Source: Ganoderma boninense
Lineage: Eukaryota; Basidiomycota; Agaricomycetes; Polyporales; Polyporaceae
Assembly: GCA_002900995.3 (NCBI GenBank)
Contig: CM035312.1
Location: forward strand, 930,001 to 994,000
Length of the DNA stretch: 64,000 nt
Direction: 5' to 3'
Made by a program: the position numbers and the translations under genes. Within the stretch, counting starts at the first letter, position 1, and each line of letters begins with the position of its first letter. A model generated the notes under the pieces. It saw only the letters and a list, made by a program, of their open reading frames with translations. It searched no databases and was not told the origin of the DNA. Shown piece after piece: positions 38,230 through 49,548 of the stretch.

Positions 38230-39326
38230 AGAGACACACACGAAAGAGGTGCCGGGCGTCATGAAAAGGGTGCATAGAGAAGCTTGCGACTAGGATCGGA
38301 AGATGATCCACGGCACATCGCTTGTGGAATTCACCGTCGCCGCCGCGGGACAGCTAGTGTCTAGCCCGATATTGTAAAGTCTGACAGCTCGCAACCACAA
38401 AAAGCAGGAAGCGTCCACCATACCACATAGACATCTGGGCATTGGAATGGTGCACGCGAGAGCCACGCCTCATGAACCCAACAAGCGGCGTCACGGAATG
38501 AGGACGCCTGGGACTATCGATAGACGGGGAAGTCGAGTAACCGATTCGAAGACTGACTCCGAAAAGAGGAGAAGCGTGAAGGCCTCTCATGTCGAACCTC
38601 TTCACCAACACGCCAGAAGACAAGTGAAGGTATTGAGGGGTCCGCAGAGCGTTCTTAGTCTTGGCCCCGATGCTATACTGAGGTCTGGTATTGCACAAGG
38701 CGATGAAGCGGAGGAGGTGAAGTAAGAGGAAGGGGCGGGCTTGCCATATGAATTCACCGCCTCAGCTCTGGTGGAAGGGTCCGGGATAGCCTAGTTGAGC
38801 GTCCGCGACGTATGACCCGCGCCCGCTGGTCAGGGTTCAAAGTTCGACCGATGCTGCGCAAGCTGCTCTTCAACGCAACATTCACGTAGCCATGAACATT
38901 CTAGACGACTGGAGACTTCAGCGTTGAGTCCATGCGACAACAGTGCGAGCGGGACCCACCTTCTATGCATGTATGGCTCCTTGGCCGGTGGAGGGCTCCA
39001 CAACGAGTCCTCACGTTATGGTGTTGATTACAGATGCACACAAACGACACTACAGGAGTATGGGCGACGGCACGCAAGTGGTTGAAGGCAAAGAGGACTG
39101 GGATGTCTTCGGTGGACTGTGGCCGGAGGGAGGGAAGCCGCATTCAACGGCGTCGGGGATGTGATGAGCCCGCTCGTTCGCCGTCCCGTGCCGGATGCCG
39201 TCCGGCCGACCGAGAATGCTCGACATTCGGCGGCTGGGCTGCCCTTGTCTTCGACCGTCTGCCACGCCCACAAGGCTTCCTTCCCTCTCCTCTCCTGCCA
39301 CGCGTCCTCCCCTCCCGCCGACAGTC
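38230..39326. other. 1.1-kb intergenic region
   Basis: No supported gene. It includes the promoter of the GPI protein, with a CT-rich leader at about 39270-39315. Confidence 0.45.
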
Positions 39327-40253
39327 ATGAAGTTCTCTGCCGCCGCTCTTTCTGCGACTCTCCTTGCCCTCGCTAGCGGTGCCGCCGCTCAGCTCACCAT
39401 CCTCGCTCCAGGAGGCCCTAACCTCTGGTGGAGTAAGTCTATGCAAGTTCCCATTGCGGTTGACCAAACGTGCTCATGCGTCTCCTTTTCGTAGTTGCTG
39501 AGTCCGACAATGTTATTGACTGGACATGCAAGACGTCTCCGTACACGAATTTCACGGTTTTGTACGTTTTGCCTCTCTCGTGTGTCTTGGAATGTAGTTC
39601 TCAAGCCCTTTTTTCAGGATCGCCAACTCGAACGTTAACGTTCTTGCTGCCCCCCAAGCCTTCATCGCCCAACAAAACAACTTCGACTGCTCCAAGCTCA
39701 TCACCAAGGACCAGGTCAACTTTAGTCCCGCAACCGGCTATACCGTTCAACTTGCCAACCCCTTCAACAACACCGACGTGAGTCTTTCTCTCCGACCATT
39801 TCCGCATCCTTCTCCCTCGGTTTCTCGCACGTAATGCGGCCCATCGCACATCTGTCTCCGAAGGCCGGACACTCAAGCTCCCTTCACGCTTGACTACCGC
39901 CGCCGGGCCCCCTTCCCCGTCGTGTCCGCTCGCGCTTTTCGGGGGGTTTTCCCATGACCCTGCCGCCCCTTCTATTCCACACGCTCACGCCCCAAAACCG
40001 TTTGTAGGTTTACGCCGAGTCAGAGCCCTTCGAGATCAAGGCCCTCGGCGCCGCCTACCCCGCCTCCTCTGCGACGCCCAGCGCCGCCACTACCGCCTCC
40101 GCCTCTGGCTCCGCGGCTGGCACTGGTACCGACGCGTCTGCAACTTCCACCGCCACCGGCTCCACGCAAGGCAAGAACGGTGCAGCTGGCCTCTTCGCCC
40201 CCACTGGTCTCGCTGCTGCGGCGCTCGCTGCTCTCGGCTTCATGTTCGCCTGA
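39327..40253 (+). CDS. Secreted GPI-anchored protein with Kre9/Knh1-like N-terminal domain
   Basis: Four exons (39327-39432, 39495-39561, 39618-39777, 40008-40253) give 192 aa. A signal peptide (1-21, ending SGAAA) is followed by an immunoglobulin-like domain of the Kre9/Knh1 N-terminal family, seen in LTILAPGGPNLWW, SDNVIDWTCKTSPYTNFTVL, QQNNFDCSK and YTVQLANPFNNTDVYAESEPF. A Ser/Thr/Ala-rich stalk then leads to KNGAAGLFAPTGLAAAALAA, a typical GPI attachment tail (probable omega site at Asn/Gly). Such proteins are common in Agaricomycetes. They are thought to sit at the cell wall or plasma membrane, with unknown specific roles. The third intron is 230 nt, longer than most here. Confidence 0.9.
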
Positions 40254-40677
40254 ACACAAGCTCACTCTGAACCTCCCAACCGTTGGCCTTTCGCTGGATG
40301 GTGGCATATGGACATTGGGTGTTATGGGCCCACTCGAGCGTGCTCTCGGCACTCTCAGCTAGCTTTGAGCTACGTTCTATGTGTCGGCGATAGGAGACTC
40401 GGACGTACCTTGGACCTTCGAACACTTGCCTTCAGTTTCCCTTGTGTGTCTTTCTCGATGTATACCGCACAGTCTCTTAATGAACACGCTCGTTTACTCT
40501 CCGACGGCATCATGCGACTCCTGAAATGCTCTAAGCATGTCTTCAAAATTTTGCGAAGAGCATCCTGTCGCAAAGCGTAGACTTCGCCATTGAGACTGAA
40601 TAAGGATAGAATTGGAGCCATGGGTGTTCTGCCTCCCTGCAGCACAGGAAGGCAAAAAAAACAAATGCCACATTCTG
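40254..40677. other. 3' region of the GPI-protein gene
   Basis: No gene is seen. An A-rich run at about 40653-40664 lies just downstream of the tRNA 3' end on the minus strand. Read on that strand it is a T-rich run and fits an RNA polymerase III terminator. Confidence 0.5.
40653..40660 (-). terminator. Pol III T-run terminator of tRNA-His
   Basis: Eight consecutive A on the plus strand (T on the transcript strand) lie about 20 bases past the tRNA 3' end. Confidence 0.55.
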
Positions 40678-40759
40678 TGTCCCTAGCCGGATTCGAGCCG
40701 GCGTCTTCACGGAATTGTGTTACCACAACGTGATGATCTAACCACTAATCGATAGGGAC
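40678..40759 (-). tRNA. tRNA-His (anticodon GTG) with a short intron
   Basis: Read on the minus strand: acceptor stem GTCCCTA pairs with TAGGGAC, D stem GATT/GATC, anticodon stem TCACG/CGTGA, and T stem GCCGG/CCGGC around loop CTCGAAT. The discriminator base is A. The 17-nt anticodon loop is explained by a 10-nt intron after position 37, giving loop TTGTGG + C with anticodon GTG. The mature length would be 72 nt. Confidence 0.88.
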
Positions 40760-41163
40760 TTGACATAGGCACTTCATGTAGTAACTATATTCGCTCATGA
40801 ACGAAGAGAATCCTTATGGGCTTAACAGCCCTGCCTGTTAGCTTTACTCGACCCGTACCTCTTGGGTTACGGTTACTGACCACGTATAATACCAGCAATG
40901 TCCAGATCTAATCTGTCACACAGAAACAAATAACCACAAGGTTGCCGCAGGATGTGTGATGGGAGGGCCCTTTGCCCCTTACACGCTGCCAAGTGACCGA
41001 ATTGTCCATCTTGCTTGAAGCGGTCATCGTCCCCATCCTCGACCTGACCGTGGATTCGTGAAGACATCATCAAGAAGTAGCCAGTACCAGTCAATCAAAC
41101 TACAAGAGTCGCGCGCCATGGGTCCGGACGGCACCAACAATAGATAGCGATAGCCACTAGCTC
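40760..41163. other. Intergenic between tRNA-His and the DUF6533 gene
   Basis: About 400 bp with nothing recognisable. It holds the 3' UTR of the minus-strand membrane protein. Confidence 0.45.
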
Positions 41164-43150
41164 TCAGCCGTACCACACAGAGTCCCGACCGCCGACAATG
41201 GCCTTTGCGAACTCCTCGCCCCCAGCGCCTGGCACCACCCCATCGTGCGTCGGCACCGGCATCCTCAAGAACGCCCCTTGGTCAGAGTCCGCGCCGCCCC
41301 GGTAGTCCGCGAGCTCGTGCATCTCCTCGACATACCTGCCGTCTCGCGCGTACAGGTCGTGGATGTACGCGGCCTCGCGGTCCAGGCGGGACGCGTAGGG
41401 ATCCCCCGCGCTCGAGGGCGTGTGCGGCATGGAGATGCGCGAGGTGAAGAGGAGCGACGTCGAGTTGTCCGTCGACTCGCTGGTGCTGCCCATACCGGGG
41501 ACCCGCGCGGACGCGAGCTCGTTGTGGCCGAGCGCGGACGTGTGCAGGTTGAGCATCAGGCGCGACATCATCGTGATGGAGATGCTGCTCGCTGCGGTAG
41601 ACAGGCAGCCCCGGAGCAGGGGCTAGACAGCAGTAGAGAAGAGGGTGAAGTAAGTGGTAGGCGTCAGTTTCGGCTACAGCTGCGCCCAGGGCCCGGGCTG
41701 CATGATCGTGACAGAAGACGTACTTCGAGGACCTGATGGACATGTGCGTGTGAGAAGTCGAACTCCAGAGAAGCTGAGCATGATGAACGGCTACCCACAT
41801 AGAACGTAAGTGTGTTGGCCAGGTTCGCAGAGGCCATCACACTGCGGGTGCGGATGCCTCACGATCAGCTCTGGCTCCTGGGACAGAGAAGGGAACGCAC
41901 GCAAAGTACAAGGCACCTGGATGGCAGATGATGTCCATGAGCCGGAAAGAAGCTGTTATTAAGCAGAAAAGGGTGAAGGAACGCACCATCTCGCATGACA
42001 AGCGATACGATGTCACGCCTTCCCGAGGTTATGGGGTTAAGACGGCGCTCCCGTAGCGTCTTGAACAATGTCAAAGAGAAGATCGTACAGTCGAACAAGA
42101 AGAGAGATTCCCATGCGACCGCGAGGCCTTTCAGCAGGTTCAACTTCGTTACCCGAGTCACAGGATCGGAAAGCACTTACGAATCGCGCTAAACGGGGTC
42201 CACAGGCAGAATTAGGGCATGGCAACGGATAGGGCACAAAGTTCAGATACCTACGTTATGCGGTCTGCAGCCGTGTGACATCCACCTCGAAGTTCGACAT
42301 CTTCGTGTTGTCCGATGACAGCCCACTTCGCGTTAACGTACGTCAAGTCACCATCTGACCCTGCAAGAGGATAGAGACTTACCACTGAGATTCCAAATAG
42401 GACAGCCGAGAACCCGAGAATAGCAGCCCCAACGCGCCAATCGCGACTGAACAGGGCGAGTGTCCTCAAGAACAGGATATCTGTGGCAGCGAAGAATGTC
42501 AATGCGTAGCCGCATGGCAGTTGAGAACTTCGCGCCGGCGACGCACAGCAAACTACGACCTGGTTGAATATCAGGAGCACCTGACGAAAGAAGGCATAAT
42601 GCCTGCAGCTGTGGGTTGACCAGCAAAGCGTTAGGTGATGCCAGCCATGGAAAGGAATACGGTTCACCTCTGGACATAGGATCGGTCCAGTCAGCTCCAA
42701 CACCTCGGAGGACCTGATTGAAGAGGGCTTACTGCTTCGGCGGGAAACTGATAAAAGTTGCCCACGTTGACGGCGATGTCCTGAGTGGGTCCAAACTTGT
42801 GAGTGATCGAGCTTTCCGAGAGACTCAAGGACGTACGGCGAAGATTGGGAGATAGCGGTTTAGGAGGAATAAGTTGGACGCGACGGTCTTGCGGTTTTTC
42901 CAGATGCTCCAGTACTCGTGGCCGAAGGTGAGAATGAAGTCATAATACAAGATAACTGGGAGCAGACGGGAATCAGCTGCGTTCCGGGACTCGTGGCTTT
43001 GCCGGGAAACGTACCGACGCCGACAAGATGCAGATAGTTATGGATATGCCTTTAGTGTGGAAGAAACGACGGCATTTACTTGTGTTAGCGGAGAGATGTG
43101 ACAGGCTCGGCAACAACTTACACGGGCTCCGGGACGAAGTTACTGCTCAT
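41164..43150 (-). CDS. DUF6533 multi-span membrane protein
   Basis: The start MSSNFVPEPVHIHNYLHL (ATG at 43148-43150) is joined by short introns to LYYDFILTFGHEYWSIWKN, KTVASNLFLLNRYLPIFADI and AVNVGNFYQFPAEA. Next come RHYAFFRQVLLIFNQVVV, ATDILFLRTLALFSRDWRVG and LFKTLRERRLNPITSGRRDI. The final exon is MMSRLMLNLHTSALG to the stop at 41164-41166. This is the pattern of the DUF6533 family of about seven-span membrane proteins, greatly expanded in Agaricomycetes and without known function. The hydrophilic C-tail of about 100 residues has acidic and His-containing segments. Some central exon borders (41600-42700) are approximate. Confidence 0.82.
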
Positions 43151-46100
43151 CACTGGCGTATTGGGCGTGTCGAAAAGGAGTGGCAGACTGGTGGGGCCCG
43201 CTCATGAACCAGCAGAGGCCGAGGGCATGGAGACTGGCGCAGTCCAAGGCCAGGCGGAAGGAGAGGACGGAGGAGGGGAAGGGAAGGGCAGGCGGAGGCG
43301 GGTATAAGGCCGAGAATGGTGTGTCCATGCGCAAGGAATGGGCCAATGGGGAGGATCTCTGCCCCACCCGCCACACAAGGCTGCCACCGACGATTTCTGG
43401 AGAGAATCCCCGTGCCGAGATGCGCGATCCATGCGTTAACGCGTTACACCCTTCTTCGGCTCGCCCACCCAAGCCGCCCGACACCGGCACCTCCTCTTCT
43501 CGTACCCGATCGTCCAACAGCCCACCCAGTGCGCACCCCACGATCGTCCCACTATGCCGGAACACATCCTTGCTAATTAAGTACGTACCCATCCTAGTCC
43601 TCGAGTCGGAAGCCTTCAAATCAAATCAATGCTTGTAGGAGAGAGCGTCCATCGACTACGTAAAATCTCGAACTCCTGCGATGTCGTTGCTTACCTAAGG
43701 CAGCCATGATTGGATCCGGCCGGAGGACTCGATGGTTTGTGGAGCCTGTTTTATGTAACAAGGCAACCAGTCACAAGTACTCAAGCTCAAGCTCGAGCTG
43801 CCCATCGAGTCTGTTTTCGCCGTGGTAGGTGTGACTACAAATTGGTTAACCTGCCTGGAGGCTGAGGCTGCTGTTTCTCCAAAACAGCCCCGGAAGAGTG
43901 ATTTTGCCGGTGCATTACGGTGCAGCGTGTCTCACGTTCCTCGATGGATACCACCCGGATCCTCGATGGACGGGTTCACGCGATGTCACCGCGGAGGAGG
44001 ATTTAGTCAAGAAGAGTAATCGTCGGGGATGAGATGGTCGAGACTCGGGTGCCGCTGGAGAGCAGGAGCCAGAGATCGTTCCCTTATATACCACTCTGTC
44101 TCGATCTCCAGGACCCATCGGCAGCCTGCGTGCGTTGCCTGCCTCAACTTCAGGAAGCATCGAGTTGAATTGTCGGCACATTCATGTCAGCGGACGCATC
44201 TGTAAAACAAGCTCTTGCTGAGTGGAGGCCGCTCATCTCCGTCAACGTTAACGTTGTACGGCGATGGACCGATATGTCTATCTCGGAGGGTTCCTTCGGG
44301 CCGTTCGGAAACTTGAATATTGGAAGCTCAGCGTGATGACACTGACACGGAAGAATGGTAAGAAAGTGGCACGTCTTTGAGACCCCAGCGTTTGTTGGTC
44401 GTATCGCAGATCCTCGTCAAGACGTAGCATCAGGCACACGCAGGGGTTACTATACTTCTAACTTACAGCGCAGCGACAAATGATCATCACCTGAGACTGG
44501 AAGAAGATGACGATCACACATCGGAATATCCTCTCTTTGCGAGGCCATTCAAAGATGTCCTCCGACCGCGGCGATGTTCGATTACACCTATGAACCCATT
44601 GCACCTGGGAGCGGAGAACGTTCAGCCATATCTATGAACGGCGAGGTGCCCTCTGGCGTTCGCGCTGCTTCGCGCGGACCATCCAGCGGCAAAATCAAGA
44701 CGGGAGAAGGGCCTTGCGGATCCTCAGTTCCCTGAATCCGCATTATTTTGGTCGTTCAGACTATTCAGTGCTTATAATAAGTCGCCCCTCCCGTCGACAT
44801 GAGGCAATAGCTACGTCAACTTAGAGCGTGAGGGAGCGGCGTACGGCACGCCGTAGCATGACCGCCCTCAAACCTTCGTAGAACAGCATTCGAGACAGAA
44901 GATGCGCCACAGGGCACATGGGCCTCCGGAGGAAGCAACTCGATTTAACTTTATGTCTGCGCTTGTGACGCCGCATACACGGCCTTGGCCACTGGCATGC
45001 AAACCCCCGGTGCGAGGCGCGAGGGCGAGGGACACACCCGCAGGCGTAGCGGAACAGAGACCCGACAGCGCAGAGATGGGAAAGCGGGGAAGCGGCGCTA
45101 GGCAGGGCCTCCAACGGCGTCCTGGGGAGCATGAAGGCCAGAAATGAAACGGAAAGGAGAACCCGCTGTGTAGTGTCCGCCAAAGTAGTCAGAGCCACGT
45201 GAGGAACATACCGAATACCGAGTCCGCTGGGCCTCTCACGAGGCAGGCTTCAGGACATTGCCCCCGAACCACAGTATGGAAACCGAGCACGGTTGGCGTT
45301 GACATCGTAAGAGCCCGTTGAATGCGGAAGACTCGCGCGCCGCAGGCGTTGGGTGTCTAGATCGGACGCACATGGCAACTCGGCGTGTCGGGTCTCCCAT
45401 GGAAGTTAGGGGTGCAATACACGGTGAGACTCGGCTGTGTCGGTGAAGTCTTTAGTCAGAGGGTGATGGGTTCTTTGTTGCTAATGGACGTACTACGATA
45501 ATCGGTATGCATAGTCGAGGAACTGGGTTCCTAGGACCTAGGTAGAGGTCCAGAATGGTGACCCAATCATCCGTAAGCCTCGGAACGCTGTGGGGTACCT
45601 TCGAGCAAACGCAAACCCCACACATGCCTAGAACTGCACTGTGTGGGTTTTGGAGGTCATGCGAGGTCGCAAGGTTCCGGAGATATTCGGCGGGCGAGCC
45701 GCTGGAAGGAAAATGGCACAGAGTTGTGCCCAAGTGATATGATGAGAAAGGAAGCATGGCGGCAGTCGCGGCTTGAGCGTTATTTACCGAACTCAGGGGA
45801 AACGGCGACGAGTCGTGTGTGCGGAGAAGATCGGGAGAGCGTGCGTCAGGGAACAGTTTGTCGAAGGAGTGAAGACGCGATATTCAGATAGTTAGGGCTG
45901 GAACCAGACTGCTCCAGTTCGGCGACACGGCAGACAAGGAGTATCGCCGCTGTGTACAGCCTCTGATACATGACTGGGAGATGGACGCAACCAAAGGCAG
46001 AGGATGTCCACGGCCTAGGGCCTGGTCGTGCGCGCGACTTGGAAGGCCCATTCTTTGGTTGCACAGGATCAATCAGCAGTGCAGGCTTCGGAGTCCAATC

Positions 46101-46607
46101 GGAGCACTCTTCCACCGGGATCACCTGGATTGAAGGGGTCGGAGAGCCAGGACGGAGAGACTCAGACTCAGAGGGAGGGAGGGAGCTGGCCGGGCTGAGA
46201 ACCTGGTTCTTGAGTTCGGAGGACGATCATGCCGAAAGCGCATATCGTTGGGTATCGCCGTACAGCTGTGTATTGTGGGTATTGAACGCGACCTGATAAT
46301 AATCGTGAACGAGAATCGTAGTCGGACTGTGCACAATGTCGCTGCAAGCCTATGAGGCGAGGACGGGGAAGGCTGGATGGTGGTGACGGTGTGGCGGCGA
46401 GCCGCGCAGGGCGGCAGTGACGCGTTGACGTCACGGAGGGGAGGGGTGGTGACCGATTGTGACCGATTGTCACGGCGGTTAGATTATCGAATCTGGGTGA
46501 TCTTGGTGCTGATGACCGTGATCGGCAACTTCCTGCCCCACCATAAGAGAGCTGCCCTCGTCTTCGAGACCATTACACTCCTCCTTTCTTCTCTCACCTT
46601 CGTCGCC
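43151..46607. other. 3.5-kb gene-poor region
   Basis: Only scattered ORFs of 60-160 codons on both strands (for example - 43140-43619, - 44821-45198, - 45846-46124) with no domain, no signal peptide and no extendable splice pattern. I found no terminal repeats that would mark a transposon. The palindrome AACGTTAACGTT occurs at about 44244-44255. The cyclophilin promoter occupies the right end. Confidence 0.4.
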
Positions 46608-47379
46608 ATGTCCAACGTCTTTGTGAGTGTCGCGCTCTCGCCTATTTTCAGCCATTTTTGCACCCTACCCTCGTTCGCTGACGTCTTTCTCTTCGTCTGC
46701 GCTTGCTCCCCCGGCCCGTTGCTCTCTCCGCGTCTGCTTGTACTCGGACGGCGGCGTCGGCGTTCGCAGTTCGACATCACGATCAACGACCAGCCCGCCG
46801 GCCGTGTCATCTTCAGGCTCTTTGACGACGTCGTCCCCAAGACCGCCCGCAACTTCCGTGAGCTCGCCACCGGCCAGCACGGCTTCGGCTACAAGGGCTC
46901 CTCCTTCCACCGTATCATTCCCAACTTCATGCTTCAGGGTGGTGACTTCACCCGCGGCAACGGTACTGGTGGAAAGTCCATCTACGGCGAGAAGTTCGAG
47001 GGTAAGCAGTCCATGTTCCATACGCGTTTCTAGAGGTGGGGCAGAGAAGCTGATTGCCTCATCGCACCTTGTTTTCAGACGAGAACTTCCAGCTTAAGCA
47101 CACGAAGAAGGGCATCCTCTCCATGGCTAACGCCGGCAAGAACACCAACGGCTCACAATTCTTCATCACCACCGTCGTCACGTCGTGGCTCGACGGTGCC
47201 CACGTTGTCTTCGGTACGCTCAATCTCTTTGATTCGCTTGTCTGTATCCTTTGTCAATATGTGTGTCCGCAGGCGAGGTCGTTGAGGGCATGGACATCGT
47301 CGAGAAGGTTGAGTCCCTCGGCTCGGCGTCGGGTACCCCCAAGGCCCGCATCACTATCGCGAACTCTGGGACCGTCTAA
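46608..47379 (+). CDS. CPR1: Cyclophilin A-type peptidyl-prolyl cis-trans isomerase
   Basis: Catalyses proline isomerisation during protein folding and is the cytosolic target of cyclosporin A. Four exons (46608-46622, 46770-47001, 47079-47213, 47273-47379) give 162 aa, the canonical size. The first exon encodes only MSNVF. The second gives [34 protein letters not shown] and [18 protein letters not shown] with the catalytic Arg in FHRIIP. The third holds [17 protein letters not shown], and the fourth ends ITIANSGTV. The conserved Trp is in [14 protein letters not shown]. The CT-rich leader before the ATG suggests strong expression. Confidence 0.96.
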
Positions 47380-47877
47380 ATTTTCCAACAAGATTAGCAG
47401 CTTGGCTGGGGATCGGGCGTGTCTTTGAGGGGCAGGGGTAGAGGGAAAGATGCAGAAGAAAATTACCTTGTATTCACACCATACGCAATGCGCGAATGAC
47501 AACGTCATCACACTGCTATCGATCGTTGCTAGGCTGTGTTCCCTATTTCTGGTTGTGGCTTGGACGGCGTGGCACGTCGGTCTGCTGGGTGCCCACCACG
47601 TTCTTGTTGTTCCTGCCGCCGCTGGCTAGCGCAGCGTCCCGAAACCAGTGAATTGTCGGTACAGCGCTCCAGCAGGAAGTTGATGTCATTCCTCAGATGC
47701 GATCGTTAGCATGGGCATGGGTTGTCTCGGAAGATACTGATCGGGGCAAGTCGTTGACGTTCTCGCCACATCGGCAGATTGGAGAGAACGTTCTTAAGAC
47801 TTCCAGGACCTTCCAGTAGTCAAGATGTCTTGTCTCGCGTCTGATAACGAAGTTTCTTGCTCATCCAGGTAGCAGTG
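47380..47877. other. Intergenic between cyclophilin and the CACTA-like element
   Basis: About 500 bp including the cyclophilin 3' UTR. Nothing else is recognisable. Confidence 0.45.
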
Positions 47878-47894
47878 CACTGTGGGGGCCTTAC

Positions 47895-48113
47895 CGGGCG
47901 AAAGTCACCCGGTAAGTCACCCGATCCCCAGGTTGTTTTCATCCGGTCAGCGAGTGAAAGTCACCCGGTAGGTATAATTATCACTCGGAGAACGGGTTGC
48001 TGAAACCGGTTGAAAAGAACTCGATATTTGGCACCTTTCGTCCGGTCTAAACCGGGTTGTGAGCGGACGAAATTCACCCGGTCAATACGGGGAGCCTTAC
48101 CGGGTGATTATAA
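47895..48113. repeat. Left subterminal array of CACCCGGT-type motifs
   Basis: CACCCGGT or close variants, and the inverse ACCGGGTG, recur at irregular spacing: about 47906, 47918, 47962, 48074 and 48099, with several CCGGT half copies. Such arrays are the transposase-binding regions in CACTA elements. Confidence 0.75.
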
Positions 48114-48784
48114 CCAGTTTTTCTTGTGAGTTTCAACCGTTGGTCAGGTAGTTTCCGGATGATATGAGCTTGCTAGAATTCCTGGCACTCCGCATGAATG
48201 GTAAATGTTTCGATGGAAAATATATTGCATTTCTACTACATCGTGATACAACCCGAAGCTACTTGGAAGGCCCGTCGCCTCACCGAACCCGCAGTGCCAA
48301 TCAGGACCCACTAACGAGGTACCAAACGCCCTCCGGATAGAACAGATAGCGGAACACTTACCTCGTATCCCTACACATCGCCTCTACGCTGCCCTTGACC
48401 TTTCATACACCTGTCTTGGCCTCCGACTCGCCGAGTGACCTAGTCCATGAAGTACCTGATGAATAGTGAGCTTGTGCGTAATTACTGCACTTACCGAGTC
48501 TCGGAGGCCGGTAGAACACTGACCTTGTATTCGCTCACATGCACACGTAGCTTACCTGGACTTCGAAACTCACACAAGTGGACCTACCAGGTGTTTCGCG
48601 GGGAGGAAGCGGAGAGAGAGCCTGAGGCCTAAAGGTTGGAGGGCAGGAGGGGTGCTTATCGGTCAACGTCGCAGCGATGTTATCATCGGCGAAGCCGTGG
48701 GAGTGGATGAGTAAGACGGGCTCCGGCCGAACATTTGGGCGCTAACACGGCCGATGATTCAAAATTTATTGAAGTTTCCGCCGG

Positions 48785-48932
48785 TTTACAATCACCCGTT
48801 GTCCGGGTGGTAATGAGTAGTACTGACACCGGGTTGATATCGGGTGAAATTCACCCGGATAGAAAGTAACTCGGTCACAACCCGGTTCTCTGGTGAACCG
48901 GAGTTTTCACCCGGTCCCCGTGTCAAAATCGC
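48785..48932. repeat. Right subterminal array of CACCCGGT-type motifs
   Basis: The same motif, in both directions, recurs at about 48794, 48803, 48841, 48852 and 48908, mirroring the left end of the element. Confidence 0.75.
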
Positions 48933-48955
48933 CCGGAGCCGCCTTCACAGTGGTG

Positions 48956-49548
48956 TGCCGGACACGTTCCATCGTTCGCCCTCTGGTGACGGCTTCGAGG
49001 CTTTAGCGCTGGCCTCGGTCTATCAATGTCGCGCACAGTGGTAAGCTACGTAAGCTGTCTTTTGCAGACACCGGGTACGGCCGAAGTCGCCACCGTTGCG
49101 CGACATGGCTCGATCCCGAGGTCCGAGGCTCCGAACGCGACCAGCGAGCACCCTTGCAATCCACGGGCCATGATCGGCTACCACCCCAATGGCTCATTTA
49201 TCGCAGTCGCATTTCCTAAGCATGCCAGCTTATGAACGGACCGGCTTCGGATAAGCTATCTCTGTCCCAGACCTCATCTCTCCCAACTGCTTGTGCGGCG
49301 TTGGCGACCCACCACGACCACCACCACGAGCGGCAGGTGCGTCGCAGCCTCGTATTTTCTGAGCACTCGTAGTCCTGACGTTTCCTTCCTGGCTCGTCCT
49401 TTATAGGGCATTCGTCCCACTGGAGGACTATTCTCGCCTGTCCGTCTGGGTCTTTTTGAAGGAATCATCTTGGCGTCCCTGCTCGGACTTCCACGTGCAC
49501 ATCTAGTCGAAGGAACGGGCGTAATCCAGAAAACTCGGAAGCTCGCGA
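48956..49548. other. Intergenic before the amino-acid transporter gene
   Basis: About 590 bp with short ORFs of no recognisable family. It probably holds the transporter promoter. Confidence 0.4.

Larger units (their letters stand above)
47878..48952. mobile_element. Non-autonomous CACTA-like DNA transposon, 1,075 bp
   Basis: The left end starts CACTGTGGGGGC and the right end finishes GCCTTCACAGTG, so both termini read CACTGTG inward. The first 24 bases of the two ends match at 18 positions, including CCGGGCGA. The copy is flanked by a perfect 3-bp duplication GTG (47875-47877 and 48953-48955). CACTG termini, a 3-bp target duplication and repeated subterminal motifs are the hallmarks of the CACTA/EnSpm superfamily. 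The interior has no transposase-like ORF, so the copy would need a transposase from elsewhere. Confidence 0.8.

Noticed and set aside
48447..48632. 61-codon ORF inside the CACTA-like element as transposase
   Set aside because: Far too short and lacks any DDE-type block.
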